A DNA stretch of 64,000 bases. Source: Nonomuraea angiospora (GTDB lineage: Bacteria > Actinomycetota > Actinomycetes > Streptosporangiales > Streptosporangiaceae). The notes beneath the pieces were generated by a model, which searched no databases, was not told the DNA's origin, and saw nothing but the letters and a program-made list of their open reading frames with translations. Both the position numbers and the translations under genes were made by a program. This document shows, piece after piece, positions 8,901 to 16,984 of this stretch; the first letter of the stretch is position 1; every line of letters starts with the position of its first letter. Location of the stretch: positions 7,068,001 to 7,132,000 of the forward strand of contig NZ_JADBEK010000001.1 of NCBI RefSeq assembly GCF_014873145.1, given 5' to 3'.

Positions 8901-9643
8901 GAAGCCGAGACGCTCCCACGCTCCGTCGCGGCGACCTCGCTACCTTCGGCGCGACCAAGTACACCATCCTTGTCGCACCGCTCCAGTCGGTCGAACGCGG
9001 ACACAACATTCTCAATGATCAGGAGAAGGCCCTCTTCGGATCGGTTTACTTCCTAGCCCGTCCCCTTCCCACGCCTAGCGACGTCAGCGTGCTCATCCAC
9101 GCGCTCAACGACCTGACCGTCCGCCGTACCCGTCCCGGCGGCACCTTCGACCAAGTCGTCCAGAGCGCAATGTCGTTGGACGCCGCCGGTTTGGAATGGC
9201 GGAAGCAGGCGCGCAGGGAGCTGCACCGGCTTGCCAATCGGGAGATGATGTGGAAGCGGCTGAGCGACGCCGACCGCGAGTACCTCACGTGGGACCTGCT
9301 CGTGGTGATGTGGCAGGTGATCGGCCGGTTGACCCGGGGCGGCGTGGGTGCTCGCGTGCATTTCGTGGACGCGGCCTTCGCTCCCCAGCGCGCCGCCGGG
9401 CTTCGCAGGGATAACCCGCGCTCCAGTCTGCTGGTCAGCATGCGCGATGTCTTGGCCCCGTACTTCGGGGACGCGCCGGAGTGGCAACGCCATCCCGCTC
9501 CTCCGCACCGGCTCCCCGCAACCGAGGCGAACATCTATCTCGCGGACGCCCTCTACCGGCCGCTCTACGACGGCCTGAAAAAGCTTCTGCTGCGGTCTCC
9601 CGAGGCCGTCCCCCTCCATGGCGACGAGAGGAGATGGCAATGA
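5918..9643 (+). CDS. DinG/XPD-like Fe-S superfamily 2 helicase with pPIWI_RE domain Z-like N-terminus, gene 3
   Basis: 1241 aa. Residues ~1-230 form a helical region with VELGLRVIELV, WPLFGGYPF and HLPERHRAYDF, resembling the domain Z of pPIWI-RE islands. Walker A is GIPGVGKST (265-273, Lys271). Four cysteines, C375, C396, C426 and C432, lie between Walker A and the DEAD box (484-487, IVDEADQ), as in XPD/DinG Fe-S helicases. Motif V-like APLQSVERGHNI and motif VI QVIGRLTRGG (from Q1133; R1137, R1140) complete the motor. The gap to gene 2 is 9 bases and the stop overlaps the start of gene 4 (ATGA). Predicted to unwind DNA or R-loops for the PIWI protein. The region 700-800 is charged, probably coiled coil. 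Confidence 0.85.
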   Translation: MRNLRDHLREALSAMPAAEAAEYDDLSKRLDYTVELGLRVIELVSPQLAPIDGWPLFGGYPFSRARGLVASRPDHRLRRILRAARYHLESMHRREVWRSALLRYRHLPERHRAYDFAESLAWPAVQRQPSLAAHRLKLYDALLNSAPPFTTSRITIAEPGPHLFHGRTSGAQHIDIPENLPPPVDSRLALEAQHLREPFNQPVESLRQTAKKMADLDQPNQGQSKALTDWESRYLGMELSTLDEESGRFAKADRLVVNGLLNLIGIPGVGKSTLRDILATHAVAELGQRVVLVVGDVAEALRVAQGFNKLREAADRKIKEGDKAYIGWDRLHAIPLIGASTRDQHTRRLHRRLRQVSPLPLLHQDAAFAYLSTACPLSALRGAEADGPLPYLEAPCQRLIPLDQTALTGEVAADLVEEKRKSRRGCPIWSHCPRHDAARGLREATIWVATPEALTVSSVPVQQNPERIRYLELACRTADLLIVDEADQVQIRLDHLFAPTATLYKRGDDSWLDEINRHNVAELAREGRIQLSNEMVQQWTAALDTVSTAANRIYAMIVSDDELREWLGSDLFTVWSLQLELVGQWPATRLPDRIPLAAEWANPKHETRQEASAKLLAYLSQDPGVAQESRDKRREAILKILDGFRDDPVGDNDEAELSDDAPARETLQLAELARRLITSKPGSPRVAEELKTLLAQLAGLRDPEELSGKNLNAEVKENVKEELRRERRRFEFTLLVAILHDRLNLLTTLWPRVEIALNLDPSANALYHSSPTDYAPVIPESPMGNILAFQFVPDARDVYAKTGELRFIRCTGVGRELLSVLPTLHDVDGSHGPNVVLMSGTSWAGASTRYHLAEPVKAVLHAKARAEEPKKPSSPKISMFTSFVYDAVENASPGEPMRPLQLSGTSSNRNDVLWKMLRGLADPDPADQGGRSKFTQELGNLPPSRQHLLVLTGSYKDAKEAGRALQSFREWRNRICVLISDDEEASDVPRHDQDRSRDAPTLRRGDLATFGATKYTILVAPLQSVERGHNILNDQEKALFGSVYFLARPLPTPSDVSVLIHALNDLTVRRTRPGGTFDQVVQSAMSLDAAGLEWRKQARRELHRLANREMMWKRLSDADREYLTWDLLVVMWQVIGRLTRGGVGARVHFVDAAFAPQRAAGLRRDNPRSSLLVSMRDVLAPYFGDAPEWQRHPAPPHRLPATEANIYLADALYRPLYDGLKKLLLRSPEAVPLHGDERRWQ

Positions 9644-12363
9644 CGTACGAATCGATCACCTTGACCGCCTATCAGCCCTCAGAGAACTCACTGCTCAAGC
9701 CCTTCCAGGTCCTGCATGTCCCGAATGAGCTACGGGCCGCGTTCGCGGAGGCCCACCGGTCGGGGCTCAGCGACACTCCTGAAGACCAGGTGAAGACCTT
9801 TCCTATTAGGTCACTCAATGCGCTCCTTCCCCTGGCCGCACCGGATGTGATCTCGGTGGGCCGGCGGGTCTCCATGGAGGACGACGTCCCTTGGCTCTAC
9901 GCGCATCACCCCGTGGACGACCGGATCGTCCGCGGGCTTCTGGGGGTCTGGCTCCTCGGCATGCGCGGCGAGGAGGACCTCCGTGAGCACGCCTACGACC
10001 TGCTCATGAGGACCGCCCTGCCATGGCGGACCAAGTTTGCCGATCTGGCCGGGCGCACTTTGAGTGATGGGGAGACCGCCCAGCCCGAGCCACCCTTGTA
10101 CCACCTGCTTCCCGACTACGTGGCCCGCCTCATCCAGCGGCATGGCGAGTTCAGGGGAGTCAACGGTCCCTGGTCGTTTCTGGAGACCCCGACCACCGAC
10201 CGGCGAGCGGAACTCGTTTCATGGCCCCCGCGTGGTGATCTGTCGGAAACCCCAGGGGCGCTGTTCTCCTACGTCATTACCATCACGGTGCAGACCGTGC
10301 CGTTCACCTCGCAGTTCCGGCTACACATGCGAACGGGCGTCCGGCGCTGGGTGACCGAAGTGAACGCCCAGGGGACTGTCTACACAGCAGGCCGGTCGGC
10401 GTCCGTGCACGTGATCACCGACACGCAGTGGCCCGGAGTATCGGGAGACAGCACCCGGATCGCGATCCACCGGCTTCGCTACGACTCCAGGAGAGCCGAG
10501 CACACGTGGCGGGCCATCGACAGGCCCGACCTGCTCCCAGCAGCCAGTCTGGTGCGCTCCGCGGTGGACGCAGCGGATCTCGGAAAAAATCCCAGAAAAT
10601 ACCTGGAGGGACTCGCGGGGATCAGAGCAGGAATTCCGCACCATGCGACCATGGGAACCCACGGAGTGGGTGCCGGGCTCATGTCCGCGGACAGAGTGCC
10701 GCTCATGGCGTGGATCGACGAGGCACTCTTCCCCGAGTTCACCCGAGCCCCCGCTTGCCGTCGCGCCCCTTGGCCTGCCAAACCGTCCAACGCGCCGAAG
10801 AAGCTCCTAGCGCCAAGGAAGGTAGCCGAGGCCGATCGGGTGCGGATCCTGGAGCACAAGAAGGCGGAGCAGGCGGCCAGAGAGGCCGTCGAACGACGCC
10901 GATTGCTCCGTGAGGCACTCGAGGGTGCACCGCTGGTCGCCCGCGTCCATTGGCAGGAAGAAGCGACCCGCGACGCCCTGGTCACGTCCCTAAGTAGCTT
11001 GCTCGACCTGCCCGCTCCGGACAGCGCGGACGAGACCCTCATCTGGCGAACACCTGAGCTCGACGTGATCCTGCAAGTGCGGTCCACTGGGGACATCGGC
11101 GCCGCGCTGGAGGTCAGCGCCGCCAAGACCCCCAGTAACAAACAATTGGGCGAGGCCATCGCCAAGCGGCGGAGCGAGATCGTGGACGCCATGAACGATG
11201 AGGAGGGACCCAGGCCGCTGGTCGCGCTGGTAGAGATCGAGAAGGATTTCAAGATCAAGAGTTCCGACTCGAAGTTCGCCGTCCGACTGGGTTATGCTGG
11301 CGCCGGAGTGATCACGCAGTTCCTCCAAACCGCCGTAGACAAAGCTCTTATAAAGAACCGTCCCCACCGCGCGAAGATGGCGTGGATCGACGCGTTTCGA
11401 CAGCTCGGAGCCTTACGCGTTCCGCTGCACACTTTCGTGGACACACTCCCAGGGGACCTTCAGTACGTCGCGGTATGGATGGCGAAACGCAGGAAGGACG
11501 GCCCCACCCGCCAGGCCATCCGGCAACTGCTCGCCATCAGGGTGCGTCCGGCAGATGGCGTACGCGGAGTGTCGGGCTGGATCGAGGACGAACGCCGCTG
11601 GGCGCCCTATCCCGAGTATCTGCTGTGGCTGGCCAAAGGCGTCGACTCCCACGCTTCCGCAGACGAGATCGCGGCGGACGACGAAGCTGCCGAGGGCGGT
11701 ACCCAAAGCTCCTTCTCCCAGTGGGACAAAGAGCAGAAGAACTTGCAGAGGAGAACGGCGGCCTTTCTCCGGCCGCTACTGGCGCAGCTGCGCGATCGGC
11801 CAACGCTCTTCATGGTGCATGCGCAGAATCTCCGTGGAGGCTGGCCGTGGCTGAACAACGGCATGGTCATGCGGGATCATATCTGGGTCGATGACGGTGC
11901 CCCCGTGCCCGTCGCCCTTTGGGGGGACCGGCTGCGTCTCCTGAGGGTGAGGGACAGCAGCCGCGACGAAACCCCTCAGTGGTACGCCACGGACGGCAAC
12001 CATGGGATCCCGGCCGGCCTCTGGCCCCTCACCGAGGCGCACGGCGAACGGGTCTTCTACAGCTCCGCGGATAGACCCGGCACCGCGAAGAAGGCGTCCA
12101 TCAAGGCACGGAAGGAGGGTGTGCGGACTGACCGGACGGGCAAGGAAGTCCGGGACACCGACAAGAACGCCTTCAACCCCAATCTGCTGGAGATCGCGGT
12201 CCTCGCCTGCCGACGCGGAGAAGAGCCCGGCGAGTGGGCCGCCTGCGTCCACCAGTTGCGCCACGCACCCGACATCGACGCGCCCCTGGCCCTTCCCTTC
12301 CCTCTTCACCTAGCGAAGAAGGCCGTGGAGTATGTGCTCCCCAACCCCAAGGACGGTGCCTGA
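9640..12363 (+). CDS. prokaryotic PIWI protein of the pPIWI-RE family, gene 4
   Basis: 907 aa from ATG 9640, placed 6 bases after GAGGAG and overlapping the helicase stop; the ATG at 9634 touches the SD and is less likely. Layout matches pPIWI-RE: an N-terminal module (YHLLPDYVARLIQRHGEFRG, WPPRGDLSETPGALFSYVIT), a basic linker ~387-430 (KKAEQAAREAVERRRLLREA), a MID-like part (DVILQVRSTGDIGAALEV), and an RNase H-like PIWI domain beginning LVALVEIEK (528-536), with a conserved acidic residue E851 (NPNLLEIAVLACRRGEEP) near the C-terminus. The family name comes from conserved Arg and Glu near the guide-binding site. Catalytic competence cannot be settled by eye: the first-strand acidic residue is Glu rather than Asp. 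Proposed role: nucleic-acid-guided or R-loop-directed defence. Confidence 0.75.
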   Translation: MTYESITLTAYQPSENSLLKPFQVLHVPNELRAAFAEAHRSGLSDTPEDQVKTFPIRSLNALLPLAAPDVISVGRRVSMEDDVPWLYAHHPVDDRIVRGLLGVWLLGMRGEEDLREHAYDLLMRTALPWRTKFADLAGRTLSDGETAQPEPPLYHLLPDYVARLIQRHGEFRGVNGPWSFLETPTTDRRAELVSWPPRGDLSETPGALFSYVITITVQTVPFTSQFRLHMRTGVRRWVTEVNAQGTVYTAGRSASVHVITDTQWPGVSGDSTRIAIHRLRYDSRRAEHTWRAIDRPDLLPAASLVRSAVDAADLGKNPRKYLEGLAGIRAGIPHHATMGTHGVGAGLMSADRVPLMAWIDEALFPEFTRAPACRRAPWPAKPSNAPKKLLAPRKVAEADRVRILEHKKAEQAAREAVERRRLLREALEGAPLVARVHWQEEATRDALVTSLSSLLDLPAPDSADETLIWRTPELDVILQVRSTGDIGAALEVSAAKTPSNKQLGEAIAKRRSEIVDAMNDEEGPRPLVALVEIEKDFKIKSSDSKFAVRLGYAGAGVITQFLQTAVDKALIKNRPHRAKMAWIDAFRQLGALRVPLHTFVDTLPGDLQYVAVWMAKRRKDGPTRQAIRQLLAIRVRPADGVRGVSGWIEDERRWAPYPEYLLWLAKGVDSHASADEIAADDEAAEGGTQSSFSQWDKEQKNLQRRTAAFLRPLLAQLRDRPTLFMVHAQNLRGGWPWLNNGMVMRDHIWVDDGAPVPVALWGDRLRLLRVRDSSRDETPQWYATDGNHGIPAGLWPLTEAHGERVFYSSADRPGTAKKASIKARKEGVRTDRTGKEVRDTDKNAFNPNLLEIAVLACRRGEEPGEWAACVHQLRHAPDIDAPLALPFPLHLAKKAVEYVLPNPKDGA

Positions 12364-12702
12364 CCGCAGCTCAGACCGAGGAGATCCGGAGGGACGTTTG
12401 ATGTCGGCGTCGCGGTGCCGCGGGGCTTCGTGTGACGAGGGGCGAGCCTGGGTCCGTTCCCGAACCCCACGTCCCCGTCTTCGGTCGTGGACCAAGTACC
12501 AGTTCCCGCGCGGAGATGAAGGAACGGCAAAGATGAGAACGGTCAAGGAACCGCCGCCGCCCTGACGTTGCTCGTCGGATGCTCTTCAGCATGTAGTACG
12601 GCGCACCACTGACCGTCATCCTCGGACGATTTAGATGGTGGCACCGGTAACCAAAGCGGCACATCCCAGCACAGTACGACAGAGCCCGGCACGAGGACTG
12701 TC
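12364..12702. other. non-coding right end of the accessory element
   Basis: No supportable gene after the PIWI stop. Short overlapping frames on both strands have no SD and no recognisable product. The region runs into the tRNA fragment and probably is the terminal non-coding part of an integrated element. Confidence 0.4.
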
Positions 12703-12749
12703 GACTTTTAATCCGTAGGTTCCGGGTTCGAGCCCCGGGCGCCCTACCA
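12703..12749 (+). other. attachment-site scar: 3' half of tRNA-Lys(TTT)
   Basis: The segment carries the end of the anticodon stem, the loop CTTTTAA (anticodon TTT), a variable loop, a perfect T-arm (CCGGG / TTCGAGC / CCCGG), the acceptor strand GCGCCCT, discriminator A and encoded CCA. The bases 5' of the anticodon loop do not form the stem and there is no D-arm or AGGGCGC acceptor strand upstream, so only the 3' half exists. This is the footprint left when an integrase targets the 3' end of a tRNA gene. With this orientation the intact tRNA and the rest of the element should lie to the left. Confidence 0.75.
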
Positions 12750-13493
12750 CCCTCACACCCCATCTGACCTGCACTTTCTCGGTTCCCGACCGTCTCCTGC
12801 GAGGCGAAGATGGCCGAGTTCATGCTCGTCACATGCTCTTCGGCACGCGACCGGCACACCGGCGGACCGGCAGCGAGGGTGAAATGCGCCGTTTGCGCTG
12901 CCGGGTATCGGCCACCTTTGGTCGAACCGTAAAGCCAGACCCGCACGACCTCCAAGAGAAGTGCTGGATGGAAGCGTTGGCGAGCGGGACACGCCCGACT
13001 TGATCGCAGGCCCGTCCAAGCAGTGGTCAAGCCGCCCTTCGGCCGAGTCCACGTGCGGTCGACGCGGCGGCCGTCCATCTTGCATAGCTCGAATCATTGA
13101 TCCATGCGCCGACCTGCAGCCCCCCGCAGGTTTGCAGATCTTGAGCGGTTGACGTCTGAGCAGTTGCTCAAATGACTTGAGTGACTCTCAAACGGTCCCG
13201 AAACTTAAGAGGAAGTCCAAGATCAATAAGACTGTTTGTCGGTTTCCGAAGTCGCCTGCACGGATTCGCGAAGTGGTCTGCACGGCGACGTGGGAGCCCT
13301 GAACGGATTACCAGCCGCGAGAGGACATTCGTCATGATCGACGCATGGATTACATCTTTGACGCCAGCCAGGTGCACTTTCGAGCAGCTATTGATCATGC
13401 GAACCTGACCAGCGAGCGCCGCCGTGAGCCGGAGAACGAGCGTCAACAAGGCCTCTCCGGCATGGAACCGCGCAACCGTGAGACCGACGCCGC
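12750..13493. other. intergenic region between att scar and IS3 element
   Basis: No convincing gene. Frames on both strands lack SDs or family features. A 56-codon ORF that runs into the IS is listed separately. Confidence 0.35.
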
Positions 13494-13515
13494 TGGAGTT
13501 GCCCCGGCTCAGTAG
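13345..13515 (+). CDS. small ORF cut by the IS3 element
   Basis: ATG 13345 opens a charged 56-codon frame (MDYIFDASQVHFRAAIDHAN...) that stops inside the left inverted repeat of the IS. Either the N-terminus of a gene truncated by the insertion or a chance frame. No family recognised. Confidence 0.2.
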   Translation: MDYIFDASQVHFRAAIDHANLTSERRREPENERQQGLSGMEPRNRETDAAGVAPAQ

Positions 13516-14796
13516 ACACATCAGGGCTTGCGACTAAGCGGCAGCGTAGTCGATATCTTGGATGTTCTTGAGGGTGTGTAGGCGCTTGTATTCGGCAGGG
13601 TTGAGCTGGCCATTGGCGGAATGCCGGCGACGTAGGTTGTAGAACCCTCGATGTAAGTGAATAGGGCACGTTCGGCTTCCGACCTGGTGCGGAAGGTTCG
13701 CCGGTCGATCAGTTCACACTCCAGCGAAGCAAAGAAGCTTTCGGTGATGGCGTTGTCAAAGCATGTCCCGGTGCGGCCCGTCGACGGGCGGGCGCCGGCC
13801 TGTTCACATCGCTGGCCGAAGGCGATCGAGGTGTACTGCTGCCCTTGTCGCTGTGATGAATCACCCCGGACACCTGCCTCGGGCGGCGCTGGTGGATCGC
13901 CATCGCCAGCGCGTCGGTCACCAGTTCGGTGCGCATGTGATCGGCCATCGCCCAGCCGACGATCCGCCGGGAAAACACATCCAGCACCACCGCCAGGTAG
14001 ACAAAGCCCTCCCACGTCGGCACGTACGTGATGTCGGCGGTCCAGATCCGGTTCGGCTCCTCGGCGCAGAGCCGGCGCCGGACCAGATCGGAGGCGGCCG
14101 TGGCGCGCGGGTCACCGATGATAGTGCGGCAGCCCTTACGCCTGCTTACCCCGGCCAGCCCGGCGGCGCGCATCAGCCGCGCCACTCGCTTGCTGCTCAC
14201 CCCGGATCCCGTCGAGTTCACGCAGGTCGGCATGGATACGCGGCGCACCATAGATCTCGTCCGAGGCCCGGTGATGCTCGCGGATCCGATGCGTCAACTC
14301 GGCGTCGCTGCGGGATCGAGTCGATGGGCCGCGCCGCTGGCGAGCCGCCCAGGCGTAGTAGCCCTGGCGCGACACACCCAGCACCCGAGTCAGCAGGGAG
14401 ACCTCATCGTGGTCCTTCTCCGCATCGATCAGCCGGAACTTCATCTCGGCAGATCCGTCTCCCGCGCGAAGAAAACCGCGGCCTTCGCAAGATCTCCTTC
14501 TCCTCGCGCAAGACCTTCACCTCCCGCCGCAGCCCGGCAAGCTCGTCCTGCATCGGCGCTGGTCAGGCCGTCCTGGCGGCGGCCGTCATCCACATCGGCC
14601 TGGCGCACCCAGGTTCGGATCGATTGCGTGGACGGCTGGAACTCCTTGGCCAGTTCCTCATGCGTGCGTCCCGCGCGCACCAGCTCCACCATCTGCCGGA
14701 GAAACTCGGACGGATAGTTGTTCGGCACAGCAGACTCCTTCTTCCGGGAACCAGGGTCCTCAGAGATCAGGTGTCCACCAAACCGGGCCAAGTCCA
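13494..14796. mobile_element. IS3-family insertion sequence, degenerate
   Basis: About 1.3 kb bounded by imperfect 27-bp inverted repeats: 13494-13520 (begins TGGAGTTGCCCCGG) and 14770-14796 (complement begins TGGACTTGGCCCGG), 20 of 27 matching. OrfA/OrfB on the minus strand are broken. No clear target duplication (flanks ...gacgccgc and agcctggc). An 84-bp piece of the same right end recurs at 41924-42007. Confidence 0.85.
13534..14728 (-). pseudogene. IS3 transposase OrfA-OrfB with several frameshifts
   Basis: OrfA starts at GTG 14728 (VPNNYPSEFLRQMVELVRAG..., helix-turn-helix EELAKEFQPSTQSIRTWVRQ), shifts frame near 14560 (MQDELAGLRREVKVLREEKE) and again near 14490 (LAKAAVFFARETD). OrfB (MKFRLIDAEKDHDEV, GVSRQGYYAWAARQ) continues through further shifts near 14225 and 13830; the DDE core pieces are IWTADITYVPTWEGF, LDVFSRRIVGWAM, SGVIHHSDKG and CFDNAITESFFASLECE. 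The end is NIQDIDYAAA with a stop at 13534. At least four indels make it inactive. Confidence 0.85.
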
Positions 14797-14989
14797 AGCC
14801 TGGCCTAGCCGACTCCATAGCCGAACAGACCGTGATCAGAGCCCACCCGCTGGGCCGCATCGAACCCCACACGAGGTCGCCGAGGTCGCCTGCTTCCTCG
14901 CCTCACCGGCCGCGTCCTTCGTCACCGGCGCCGACTGGTGCGTCGACGGCGGCCTCACCGCCCACTACGGCATTCCCGGCACGCCCTGA
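14797..14989 (+). pseudogene. 3' remnant of an SDR dehydrogenase
   Basis: Only the last ~60 codons survive: EVAEVACFLASPAASFVTGA followed by DWCVDGGLTAHYGIPGTP and a stop at 14987-14989. This is the C-terminal signature of short-chain dehydrogenases and resembles the galactose-dehydrogenase candidate at 31521. The IS3 end abuts it directly, so insertion or associated deletion removed the rest. It sat upstream of the lactonase gene. Confidence 0.75.
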
Positions 14990-15099
14990 CGACCATCACG
15001 GCGCGCCGGAACCCGTACAGACTGTCGGCACGCCATGCCGGATCCAACCATCGACCTTATATAGTATCAACTCATTCAATAATATTATCAGGAGTGATT

Positions 15100-15933
15100 T
15101 TGGATCAGGTGACGGGGCCGGCGGCCTTCCACGGCGAGGGCCCGGTATGGTCGCAGGAGTGGGGTGGCCTGCGGTGGGTTGACATGCTCGCCGGGGACGT
15201 GCTGTCCCTGGACGGCGAGACCGGGACGGTCGAACGCGAACACGTGGGCGCCGTCGCCGCCGCCGTGCGGCCGCGCGCCGGGGGCGGCATGGTCGTGGGC
15301 GTGGAGAAGGGATTCCTGCTCATGGACGGCTCCGGCGGCCGGGCCGAAGTGCCCGCGCCGATCGCCGACGGGGTCCGGATGAACGAGGGCGGCTGCGACC
15401 CGTACGGCAGGTTTCTGTGCGGGTCGATGGGCTATGACGCCGAGCCGGGTCGCGGAGCGCTCTACCGGCTCGGCCGGGACCTGATGGTCGAGACGATCCT
15501 GCCCAAGGTGACGATCTCCAACGGCGTCGCCTGGAGCCCCGACGGCCGCATCATGTACTACGTCGACACCCCCACCAGCCGCATCGATGCCTTCGACTAC
15601 GACGTCACCGGCGCCGTGTCCGGGCGGCGGGTCGTCACGCACGTCACCGGTGGCGGGCCGGACGGCCTGACCGTGGACGCCGAAGGGTGCCTGTGGGTGG
15701 CGCTGTGGGGCGGCAGCGCCGTCCACCGGTATGGGCCCGACGGCGCGTTCCTGGGGCGGGTGGAGGTTCCCGTCGCGCAGGTGACCGCGTGCACGTTCGG
15801 CGGCCCCGACCTGGACGAGCTGTTCATCACGACCTCCCGGTACGGGCTGGCCGAGCCAGAGCCAGAGGCCGGCGCAGTCTTCCGGGAGAAGGTCGGCGTC
15901 CCGGGGCTGCCGACGGTGGCGTTCGCGGGCTGA
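15100..15933 (+). CDS. SMP-30/gluconolactonase-type sugar lactonase
   Basis: 277 aa. Six-bladed propeller of the regucalcin family: FHGEGPVWSQEWGGLRWVD (first metal ligand E), RMNEGGCDPYGRFLCGSM, ISNGVAWSPDGRIMYYVDT (N and D ligands), GGPDGLTVDAEGCLWVALWG. TTG 15100 follows AGGAG (15090-15094) by 5 bases; GTG 15094 would overlap the SD. In this locus the expected role is opening galactono-lactone to galactonate after galactose oxidation. The upstream region (15058-15088) is A+T-rich with a possible promoter or operator. The neighbouring SDR is destroyed, so this gene survives from an otherwise decayed unit. Confidence 0.85.
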   Translation: MDQVTGPAAFHGEGPVWSQEWGGLRWVDMLAGDVLSLDGETGTVEREHVGAVAAAVRPRAGGGMVVGVEKGFLLMDGSGGRAEVPAPIADGVRMNEGGCDPYGRFLCGSMGYDAEPGRGALYRLGRDLMVETILPKVTISNGVAWSPDGRIMYYVDTPTSRIDAFDYDVTGAVSGRRVVTHVTGGGPDGLTVDAEGCLWVALWGGSAVHRYGPDGAFLGRVEVPVAQVTACTFGGPDLDELFITTSRYGLAEPEPEAGAVFREKVGVPGLPTVAFAG

Positions 15934-16030
15934 CCAACGACCCGTTCCCCGGCTCGAGGGGCCGGGGCAGCAACGTGTCAGTGTTCGATCAAGCGAGTCA
16001 GCGGTCGGTCCTCAAAGGCGGGTGGGGCGG

Positions 16031-16108
16031 CTACCACTCGGCGAAAGCGCCGTCGGGGTGCCGCCACACGGGGTTATGCCAACGGTGGGCCTTCTGTCCG
16101 GCGCTCAG
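16031..16108 (-). pseudogene. C-terminal stub of a second galactonate-type dehydratase
   Basis: The frame reads AGQKAHRWHNPVWRHPDGAF then AEW and a stop. It matches the last residues of the intact dehydratase at 32285-33430 (GHRWRSPLWRHADGSFAEW). Only ~25 codons remain; the frame then runs through unrelated sequence. Confidence 0.7.
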
Positions 16109-16678
16109 CCGCCGTTCTGCAAAGCGCTTCGGGTCAGCCGGACCGTGATCGGTGAGGCCCTGCTCGCCCTGGCCGCCAAGAGCCTGGCCGGGGCACGCCC
16201 CCGGCGCGGCACGTTGGTCGTGCTCCGCGAGGAGTGAGTGCTGCTGGACGCCGCCGTGCTGCGCTGGCGCTTCGCCAAGCACATCGATGAGACCTTCCTG
16301 GACGAGCTCGGCGAGGTCCGCCTCACCATCGAGCCCGCTGTGGCCCGCTTCGCCGCGCTGCGCCGCACCGACCGGGACCTGGCCGACCTCGGAGATGCTC
16401 TCGCCGCTATGCGCATCGCAGCCGACGCCGAACCCGAACGGCATGTCGAGGCCGACCTTGCCTTCTACACGGCGCTCCTGCGCGCCGCCCGCAACAGGCC
16501 TCTCACTAGATGGCTGTGGCGATCGAGGTTGGCCTGCGGCCGCCGACAAGCACGCCGAGGTCCTGCTCGCGATGCGCGCCCGCCGCCCAAGGCCGCCGAG
16601 GCCTCGATGCGCACTCCGATCGAGCGCTCCATCGAGGACGTCGACACCGCCAAGAACGTCCACCCCACCGAGGAATAG
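16085..16678 (+). pseudogene. second FCD-GntR regulator, nonsense-mutated and frameshifted
   Basis: Close copy of the regulator at 26266-26982: RVSRTVIGEALLALAAKSLA then GARPRRGT, and after a stop DAAVLRWRFAKHIDETFLDE and AALRRTDRDLADLGDALAAM. The TGA at 16235-16237 stands where the intact copy has Trp (REQWALLD), so it is a TGG-to-TGA type nonsense change. Further frameshifts precede 16120 and follow about 16500 (ADKHAEVLLAMRA appears in another frame). Non-functional. Confidence 0.85.
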
Positions 16679-16850
16679 GCCGGCTGGATCCGCGCGCCGT
16701 TCAGCCGGCACCGCCGTCCCGGACCGCCTCCGGGTCCGAGCGTCTCCTCCGGCCTGCCCCGAATGACCCGAGTCGCCACAGGCGGAGGGCTTTTCAGTAC
16801 CGGGGTACCGGCACGCGGGCGGGGGTGATCGCCTCGGATCGTTCATAAAG

Positions 16851-16984
16851 ATATTACTAGATTATTGACTAGTACTACTAAGCCAATACATTCTCGTCTC
16901 CGGACCACCTTGATCCGGCAGCCCCGGCAGGGCTGCCCCACCCCCTTCGTGCGCCTTCCTGGCGCACGCATCCGGAGGACACCC
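16851..16984 (+). promoter_or_regulatory. promoter, operator-like boxes and structured leader of galactanase 1
   Basis: A 31-bp block at 16851-16881 (TACTAGA...TTGACTAGTACTACTAA) matches 28 of 31 positions at 19817-19847. It holds a -35 (TTGACT, 16865-16870), with a -10 at about 16887-16894. The leader forms two stems: GGCAGCCC/GGGCTGCC (16917-16924, 16930-16937) and GTGCGCC/GGCGCAC (16949-16955, 16961-16967). CTCCGGA at 16898-16904 can pair with TCCGGAG at 16971-16977, which overlaps the SD. Regulatory use is inferred. Confidence 0.55.

Noticed and set aside
9481..9639. Upstream extension of the PIWI gene
   Set aside because: It would overlap the end of the helicase by over 150 bases; the SD and ATGA overlap at 9640 fix the start better.
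12703..12749. Functional tRNA-Lys gene
   Set aside because: The 5' half (acceptor strand, D-arm, anticodon 5' stem) is absent, so it cannot fold.
12371..13078. 235-codon minus-strand frame after the PIWI gene
   Set aside because: No SD and no recognisable motif, and it runs antisense across the tRNA fragment; a chance high-G+C frame.
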